Assembly (NCBI GenBank): GCA_963662175.1
Contig: OY759223.1
Location: 14,858,249-14,922,248 of the forward strand
Direction: 5' to 3'
Length of the DNA stretch: 64,000 nucleotides
Source of the DNA: Aradus depressus
Taxonomy: Eukaryota > Arthropoda > Insecta > Hemiptera > Aradidae
The notes under the pieces are model-generated. The model was not told where the DNA came from, did no database searches, and worked only from the letters and a program-made list of their open reading frames with translations. The position numbers and the translations under genes are program-made. The first letter of the stretch is position 1, and every line of letters begins with the position of its first letter. Positions 59,301 through 64,000 of the stretch are shown in pieces.

Positions 59301-59576
59301 AAATCTCTTCTTATTTTGATGACAAGGACTGCAAAACCTGTTAAATTTGGAAGTTTCTTAAATATCAGTCTAGGTACCTTCATCAATGTGAGTATATTAA
59401 ACATTTGTTTTTAATTTATAACTAATGTATGCATATAAATATTAAATACAAATTATTTATTTTACTTACTGGTACTGTCTTGGTTTCAGGTCTTGAAAAG
59501 TGCCTTTTCTTATTATAATTTTCTGCTCACTGTGTCTGGCGAAGGAATAATGAATTCTGCACACAAACATAATTAG
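50399..59576 (+). CDS. Odorant receptor E, complete
   Basis: Exons: 50399-50735, 53359-53779, 56671-56770, 58151-58258, 59238-59387 and 59490-59576 (TAG). Phases are 1, 2, 0, 0, 0; 400 residues. It starts MPAVLPWKREKLSEIWSWEH, 3 nt after a TTATACAG acceptor, so a leader exon is implied. Landmarks: HWGLRPIFYAFIYKERTPIF in exon 2, YCFGLFIITM in exon 3, SKEINVNIIMNLAELMLL in exon 4 and VLKSAFSYYNFLLTVSGEG at the end, with an extra 10-residue tail. The usual CWYSNEI motif is CSYCTQI here. It is paired with D by exon 2 length and exon 3-4 sequence. A 7tm_6 odorant receptor. AATAAA is at 59585-59590. Intron 5 is only 102 bp and free of repeats. Confidence 0.94.
51013..51172 (-). mobile_element. SINE-1 copy, tail half missing
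   Basis: Keeps GAGTACCTGACATCGTACAG through the B box (GGGTATCGAACCCACGATC) to GCATACCACTG. It is truncated in the A-box side, where TGAGCTACCGG is lost. Intron 1 of receptor E. Confidence 0.7.
51595..52878 (+). repeat. 61-bp minisatellite, about 21 units
   Basis: The unit starts GAGGGTAAACAGTGGCGGGT and continues GTTGGGGGAGACAGGAGGCC, GGGTGCCACCAGACCTACCC, C. The period is 61 bp, with one 60-bp unit (a C lost at about 52549) and two units reading GGGTATT for GGGTGTT (about 52040 and 52407). Since 61 is not a multiple of 3, open frames of MAGVGGDRRPGATRPTPR type cycle through all frames; they are not genes. Intron 1 of receptor E. Confidence 0.95.
52870..53147 (+). mobile_element. LINE C-terminal end with poly(A)
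   Basis: Continues the last minisatellite unit as DLPRGHSVACFRLLTGHDFL, QGHLYRIGVADNPYCVLCEK and EQHMTGQHLDVCTAFQDVR, typical of the Cys/His C-terminal end of LINE polymerases after the RNase H region. An A-run of 19 ends it at 53129-53147. The minisatellite starts exactly where its 5' truncation would be, so the repeat probably grew from the LINE's own sequence. Confidence 0.75.
54002..54921. mobile_element. 920-bp DNA element with perfect 41-bp terminal inverted repeats
   Basis: 54002-54042 and 54881-54921 are exact reverse complements (GAAGAGTACAGGGAAAAAAC outward part, GACGGATGTCAAAAAAATTG inward). AAAT borders both sides (53998-54001 and 54922-54925), a possible 4-bp duplication. Inside, + strand remains read LSDTNYNAICELIKSFKGRQ and NHYSLTKSEKTYLP, then ELNMTKMFDMF, like a domain seen in transposase-type insect proteins. 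A 4-bp duplication would suit a Sola-like element. Intron 2 of receptor E. Confidence 0.8.
54976..55275 (-). mobile_element. SINE-1 copy with 12-bp duplication and internal deletion
   Basis: AAAAATATTATA at 54964-54975 and 55276-55287. Starts GGTTAGGTTAGGTTTTATGA (tail) and ends at GAGCTACCGGCGCCCTA. About 40 bp of the body (GGGAGTCC..CTAAATTT region) is missing. Intron 2 of receptor E. Confidence 0.88.
55472..55627. other. Inverted pair of hammerhead-like motifs
   Basis: The - strand (55499-55472) reads CAGATGT, hairpin GGGAGTTTTCCC, GAAACGTC. The + strand (55595-55627) reads CTAACGA, hairpin GGGAG..CCCCC, GAAACGTCTATTTGCTAG. Both end in GAAACGTC, a hammerhead 3' core with a GTC cleavage triplet, but the CTGATGA box is mutated in each. 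They face each other as in foldback element ends. Confidence 0.45.
55900..56620 (+). repeat. Dispersed repeat R-150 interrupted by SINE-2
   Basis: Units as at 47195-47700, with the last unit (CACAAAATTTAGTATCGAGG, CGACTGGTTTTGGAGTAGGA, GGTGATTCATCGATGACTTT) resuming after the SINE-2 insert. It ends about 50 bp before exon 3 of receptor E (56671). Confidence 0.6.
56257..56468 (-). mobile_element. SINE-2 copy with 11-bp target duplication
   Basis: ACACAAAATTT at 56246-56256 and 56469-56479. On the - strand: GGGGGCCATGGTGGCCGTGC head, B box GCGGGTTCGAATCCCGTC, body GAGTGAGTTTTATTTCGTAG, and a poly(A) tail. About 212 bp long, near full length. It sits inside an R-150 repeat. Confidence 0.88.
56990..57443 (+). 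mobile_element. 5'-truncated LINE with 13-bp duplication and TATTC tail
   Basis: TAAATTAGTTACA at 56977-56989 and 57444-57456. The frame 57020-57403 reads RQEEVCLMRLHIGHTRLIHG, HLINRATAPGCGRCGAWPLT and VSHNLDECPGYEEILKAMG, the Cys/His C-terminus of I/Jockey-group LINEs. It ends TTCTATTCTATTCT in place of poly(A). Intron 3 of receptor E. Confidence 0.88.
57857..58065 (-). mobile_element. SINE-1 copy, tail half missing, near an exon
   Basis: From CACCTAAATTTTTATTTACC to GAACTACCGGCGCCCTC. It ends 85 bp before exon 4 of receptor E. The B box is GGTTTCGAACCGG. Confidence 0.75.
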
Positions 59577-59754
59577 ATTTCACAAATAAAATATCATTAA
59601 AAAATGTAGAAATAAATAATGAAAAACAATTGTGTTAGCAACCAATGTTAATATCCAAAAAATCTAGAATTTTTAAAAATAAACGTTTGCTGTACCTATG
59701 TTTATTTCCACTAATTTCCATATTCTATGCATGCACATACGTATGTTCATTCAT

Positions 59755-59880
59755 ATCGTTAATAGGCCACAATAACTCTAATAGTTGTCGTTATAATGAA
59801 TGTATCGGACACAAAATTCAATTTGTTAATACCAACCCCCCATAAGGACGACACCTATTAGTTTTCAGCGAAATTATATT
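59755..59880 (+). repeat. Dispersed repeat R-150 fragment after receptor E
   Basis: One unit: AATAACTCTAATAGTTGTCG, GAATGTATCGGACACAAAAT, CATAAGGACGACACCTATTA. It is followed directly by the Jockey-like fragment. Confidence 0.5.
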
Positions 59881-60610
59881 TATAAAGTCTGTTAATTTCT
59901 CGTTTTTTCAGTCTCATGTGAGGATTCCAAGTTAGTCGTTTGTCGAGTAAGAGACCTAGATATCGGACTTCATTTTTTAAAGAGATGAGATTGTCAAGGT
60001 ACAGTGGAGGGTTGGTATATTTTCGAAGGGTGAAGACGATGTACCGAAGGTATATCAGGTGTTCTTCAAGGGCTCTGGTTGATAGGACCGAGCCGCGATG
60101 TATCATTTGCAAAGGTGTAGAGTTGTGTTAATAGATGGGAGGGAATATCAGCTGTGTATATTGTGTAAAGGATAGGACTCAGGATACTGCCTTGTGTAAC
60201 GCCAGCACCAGGGAGAAAGGGAAAAACCCTAGTTTACACAAAAGGATTTTTCAGAAATGTAAGATTGTGAAGGGAATGATTGGAAGGATAAACCCGGGTG
60301 CCAAACTCTGTCAAACGCTTGTTCGACGTTGAAAAAGACAGCCGAGCAATACTCCTTTGCTCCAGAGTAGATGCAATGTTGTCTACAACTGACATTCAGT
60401 ATGGAAAAGATTCTCCTTACTAGTAGTTTCTCAAAATCTTTTCCTAGGAGCGGAAGGTCTGATGGGACTGTAGGAACTGGGGAGATGGGAGGCCTTGTTT
60501 TGTTTGGGGATAATTTTTGGACAGAGTGTTTCCAGGGGAAGTGGGAGGAGGGAGAGAGAATAATTTTGTTATTATGTGTCCAGACTCCAGACGAAGTATA
60601 AAGCAAAGTT
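59870..60610 (-). mobile_element. Jockey-like LINE polymerase fragment (- strand)
   Basis: The - strand reads, in order and in shifting frames, RPPISPVPTVPSDLPLLGKD, FEKLLVRRIFSILNVSCRQH, AVFFNVEQAFDRVWHPGL (motif A, with D changed to N in the usual FLDV), GVTQGSILSPILYTIYTADI, TFANDTS (the catalytic FADD is FAND) and YLGLLLDKRLTWNPHMRLKK. Two catalytic acidic residues are changed, so it is dead. Confidence 0.8.
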
Positions 60611-60730
60611 ATTCCCAGGCAACGTTCTAATTAAAATAAACATTTGCTGAAAGACCAACAATTCAATAGATTGGTACACGTTCATTGCATAATTTCGATT
60701 GAATAAACTTATATAAAATGCAAAAGTGTT

Positions 60731-60925
60731 GTATATGGTCCAGGTTTGATAATTATGAACAAATACAATTATGCGCTACATGGGTTCAGTTCTGTTAGAT
60801 TTATCAATTCAAGAAGTAACATTCGCCTCTCTTGCTAATTACATTAATAAATTACCTATATAATAAATAAATGGGGAAATTCCTAATTTCAGTCTTCTAC
60901 TCATAAGTTATCGACACTTCAGAAG
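60731..60925 (+). promoter_or_regulatory. Orphan promoter-like block and leader exon (gene F)
   Basis: GTATATGGTCCAGGTTTGAT (60731) and AAATACAATTATG match the promoter blocks of B and C. TATATAAT is at 60857-60864 (126 nt after the block start). TTTCAGTC has its A at 60891, 34 nt after the TATA box. A donor GAAG|GTGAAC closes a possible 35-nt leader exon at 60925. No receptor exon 1 follows within the window. Confidence 0.45.
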
Positions 60926-61681
60926 GTGAACATATGAAAACTATCCATCCTGCACTTAACAAAAATATTATCCAGAACAATATTTAATATTACAACTTAA
61001 GGTAGATACTTCTTTCAATTAATATTTTAATAAGATATTTATTATCGCAACTTCATTACTAAAAGGTTGATAAACAACACTTAATTTGCATTATGGTTTC
61101 TCAGATATATTTATTTTTTATCCATTCATAAATTTAATGTAGGTATTTTAATAATTCCAAATATTAACCCAATTTGGTCTCATTTTATTTAATTTATTTT
61201 TTCATCATTTAGAAATACAATATTTCATCCATCAGGACATTTTCAAGTACAAACTAAAAAATATTACATAGATGTAAACGTCTAAAAATTAACATTGTTA
61301 GTTTAATATCAAATCTAAATCTTGTTTCTCTTACTTACATTATAACATCTTCATTTCTTGTTATGCTATGAAACATTATTTTTATAACATAGCATGTCCA
61401 AATCTAACATATATTTCCAACATCTTAATTATGCTTCTGTAAAAAAGTTATAAAAATTTGGAATTATTGAAATACCTACCTACATTAAATGAAATTAAGA
61501 ACGTCTCTAAAAATCTCTTGATACGAATTTGTGGATCCATTCATAAATATATTTGTGTTGTTTATCAACCAACTAAAGTTACTATTGAAGTTACAACTCT
61601 GCTCAAATTAAGTACCTACATCGTTCCTCCACTATATTATATGGGATCATACATATCGTTGCTGTTAGTTAGTGTTTATGT

Positions 61682-62152
61682 CAATTTTTTTTATTGTTGA
61701 TATATAAAGTTGCTTTCAAAGACCTTCAACTTGTTTAAAAATGTCGCATGTAAATTTTTTTTATTGCTGTAGAAGTTTGCTTTCGACTTGCCTAAAAATA
61801 TCCATGGCGATTTTTTTTTTATTGCTGTAGAAGGTTGCTTTCAATCTGTCTAAAAATATCGCATGTCAATTTTTGTTTATTGGTGTAGATGTTTGCTTTC
61901 GACTTGTCTAGAAATATCGCATGTCAATATTTTGTATAGCTGTAGAAGGTTCCTTTCAACTGGTCTAAAAATATCGCATGTCAATTTTTTTTTTTTATAG
62001 CTGTAGATGTTTGCTTTCAACTTGTCTCAAAGTATCGCAAGTCAATATTTTTTTATTGCTGTAGAAGGTTGCTTTCAACTTGTCTAAGAATATCGCATAT
62101 CAATTTTTTTTTATAGCTGTAGAAGTTTGCTTTCAACTTGTCTAAAAATTTC
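61682..62152 (+). repeat. Degenerate tandem repeat, about 61-bp period
   Basis: The unit TTGCTGTAGAAGGTTGCTTT, CAACTTGTCTAAAAATATCG, CATGTCAATTTTTTTT recurs seven to eight times with substitutions and varying T-runs. Intergenic, between E and F. Confidence 0.85.
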
Positions 62153-62154
62153 GT

Positions 62155-62730
62155 GCTTTACAACTGATTCTGAATTCATGTATTATATAATATGTGTATA
62201 ATATTATGTTCATGTATAATATTATTATCACAGCACCACTTCTCCCATACAATGTTTGCTTTAAAAAAACTAGTAATTACACACATTTCGTAAAGTACAA
62301 AAAGAATTGGTATATAAAAAAATATAAAATGTTAGCCAGGTCCTGTAAAAAAATATTTTAACACATTTACAGAACCTGTGTAACATCTATATTCGTTTAT
62401 ATGGGAAGTATATATGTATACAAAAAGGGTGCAAAATAACTATTAAGTAAGGTAAGGGAGAGTAAGTTTTGTCGTATGGTTGGTAACAGTGAGTTTCCAT
62501 GACCGGAGCAGATGGATCCTGGTACAAGCAACTACCTCATTTCACTGCCTGAAAACAAACAGTAATTGGTGTCCATTGCTCGGCAAATACTAGCTGGGAT
62601 GACAAGCGTTGCCCGGATGAATTAAAAAGTATACATTATTTGCCGTTTTCGCCGTCTAAGGACCTCGACCGGGTTTCGAGCTCACTAAGCAAGCAAGCAT
62701 ACCACTGAGCTACCTGCGCCCTCTCTCTCA

Positions 62731-62770
<40 letters not shown>

Positions 62771-63472
62771 GTTCTCTTAATTTTTTTTTTTTTTTTTTGA
62801 ATAATTAAAATGGGCGGTGAATTCTTTTAATAAAAAATTTAGGTTGATGGAATAAGAGGTTTACTTTTCCTTTTTTTTTTAATCTTTCTTTTAATCAAAA
62901 AAAAAAACATAAAAAAATAATGTTACATATGGGATATTCTCCTTTCTGATGGCAATGTTTGCAATTTACAACATACTTATAATTTACAGGAAATGCATTG
63001 TTTTCGTTTTATTTTTACTCTGAGCATACATCCGTCGGCAGATGATGATAATTATACAAAATTATATTTCTTTCACTCACGTTTTACTGACTCGGTCCCC
63101 CAATCCTTCTCCACTTGCCTTCCTTCCTGACTTCCTCCAGCCAAACTTTCCGTCAACCTTCCTCTCTCACTTCTATCTCCAACCACTTGTTTGCAACGTT
63201 CCTCCCTCACACTCTCCCTCTAAACCACAACACTTCTCTCTTTCTCTCTCTCTAACCACAAAATTCCAACAACCTTCCTGCTTCACTCTATCCGCAACCC
63301 ACTCCACGCCTTCCCCCTCCTTCCACTGCTCTCTCTCTCTTCCCCCACCCTTCTTGAGTCCTTCGATTATATATCCTTATTTATAAAATACCCCCCCCCC
63401 CCCCCCCCCCTCCCTACATGTTACAATATATAACAATTTGAGAATAATCAATTAACTTTCTTTTTGTTACAG
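62155..63472. repeat. Low-complexity region before the gene F relic
   Basis: Holds a SINE-1 head fragment (- strand, 62655-62722, ending GAGCTACCTGCGCCCTC), a TC then TA microsatellite (62720-62770), a pyrimidine-rich tract (63090-63355, source of a spurious 114-codon frame) and a run of 20 C at 63391-63410. No gene is seen. Confidence 0.65.
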
Positions 63473-63528
63473 GTTCTGCAGATAGCTTTTCATATTATTA
63501 TTTCCTCTTGGCTGTGATTAAAAAGTAA
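63473..63528 (+). pseudogene. Relic of a receptor last exon (gene F)
   Basis: After GTTACAG, the bases align with exon 6 of receptor D (VLKTAFSYYNFLLAVVEK) over the whole 57-nt exon, including the stop, but one T is missing in the GCTTTTTCA run, so the frame breaks after VLQIAF. Without the loss it would match VLQ.AFSYY.FLLAV. The match continues into the preceding intron (AACAATT..AATAA.CAATTAAC), so it is a duplicated gene piece and not a chance match. No exons 1-5 lie between here and receptor E. Confidence 0.75.
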
Positions 63529-63639
63529 GTGTTTGAAAAAGTTAAATTAAATTCGAATAAGTATTTAAATAGATATGTGATGTGGTGTACCTGTAGTATA
63601 AATAGATATATAAGAGTATTGTAATCGTGTGAAAATCTA

Positions 63640-64000
63640 CTACTAATTTTCACGTTTCATGGTCCCCTGAATACGTTTTGACCATTTTCGCGATGATGTC
63701 TGAGCGTATGTGATTGAAACGTTGTTAGCTCTTTCTCTCGCAAAAACGATTGTAGCTATGAACTTGAAATTTGGAATGAAGACGTCACATGTTCTAACTT
63801 AGGTCTGATTAGATTTTGGCCGAAATCGAACGAAAATTGAGACCACTTTCTCCCGGGGCCTAACTATATTTATGATCCAATTGAAACTCTTTTCGAATAA
63901 TAGCTGTAGTGAATACTTAAATACATAATTTATATGAAATACTATTTTTTACAGGTCGCCCGGTGTTCGAGATACATGCCGAAAGCCATCTTGAAATGTA
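63640..64000 (+). repeat. Dispersed repeat with GAATACGTTTTGA motif, second copy
   Basis: Same order of motifs as 17010-17400: TTTTCACGTTTCATGG, CCTGAATACGTTTTGA, GCAAAAACGATTGTAGCTAT, GAAAATTGAGACCACTTTCT and GAGATACATGCCGAAAGCC. It runs to the end of the window. Confidence 0.6.

Noticed and set aside
63042..63386. 114-codon Ser/Pro-rich frame
   Set aside because: It is the translation of a pyrimidine-rich low-complexity tract next to a poly-C run.

Overview
The window is eukaryotic nuclear DNA, AT-rich and full of transposons. It looks like an insect genome, most likely hemipteran, but that order-level call is an inference from style (genome texture, receptor type, a SINE tail resembling the TTAGG insect telomere repeat) and not proved here. 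There is no operon structure, no rRNA or true tRNA gene and no CRISPR array.

The real gene content is a head-to-tail tandem array of insect odorant receptors (7tm_6 family), all on the + strand. The first gene (A, exons at 1489-4904) is present only as its last three coding exons. Four genes are complete: B (11507-20188, 394 codons), C (23581-34094, 396), D (36137-43638, 389) and E (50399-59576, 400). Each complete gene has six coding exons with the same five introns, in phases 1, 2, 0, 0, 0. Exon 1 is always 337 nt, exon 3 always 100 nt and exon 5 always 150 nt. Exon 2 is 424 nt in B and C but 421 nt in D and E, and exon 3-4 sequences split the same way, so B/C and D/E are probably two sub-pairs. 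A sixth copy (F) is represented by a promoter-like block at 60.7-60.9 kb and a frameshifted relic of a last exon at 63473-63528, with no exons 1-5 between them.

Upstream of B and C, and at the orphan site at 60.7 kb, there is a shared sequence block followed 118-126 nt later by a TATA box and, 31-34 nt further, an initiator-like TCA. This is a candidate promoter module of the array. In B and F a short non-coding first exon ends at a GT donor just downstream.

Almost everything else is mobile DNA in introns and spacers. One tRNA-headed SINE (about 340 bp, over 20 copies, three with clear target-site duplications) dominates. There is a second tRNA-headed SINE, 5'-truncated LINE tails of at least four kinds (R1/I-like, Jockey-like, RTE-like and a family with a TATTC-type tail), three hAT elements with 8-bp duplications, two mariner remnants, a 920-bp element with perfect 41-bp inverted termini, and an unnamed dispersed repeat that reiterates a unit of roughly 150 bp. 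Tandem arrays include a 61-bp minisatellite (about 21 units) built on a LINE end, and an exact 10 x 40-bp array. Several inverted repeats carry hammerhead-ribozyme-like cores. All coordinates and alignments were made by eye; no search was run.
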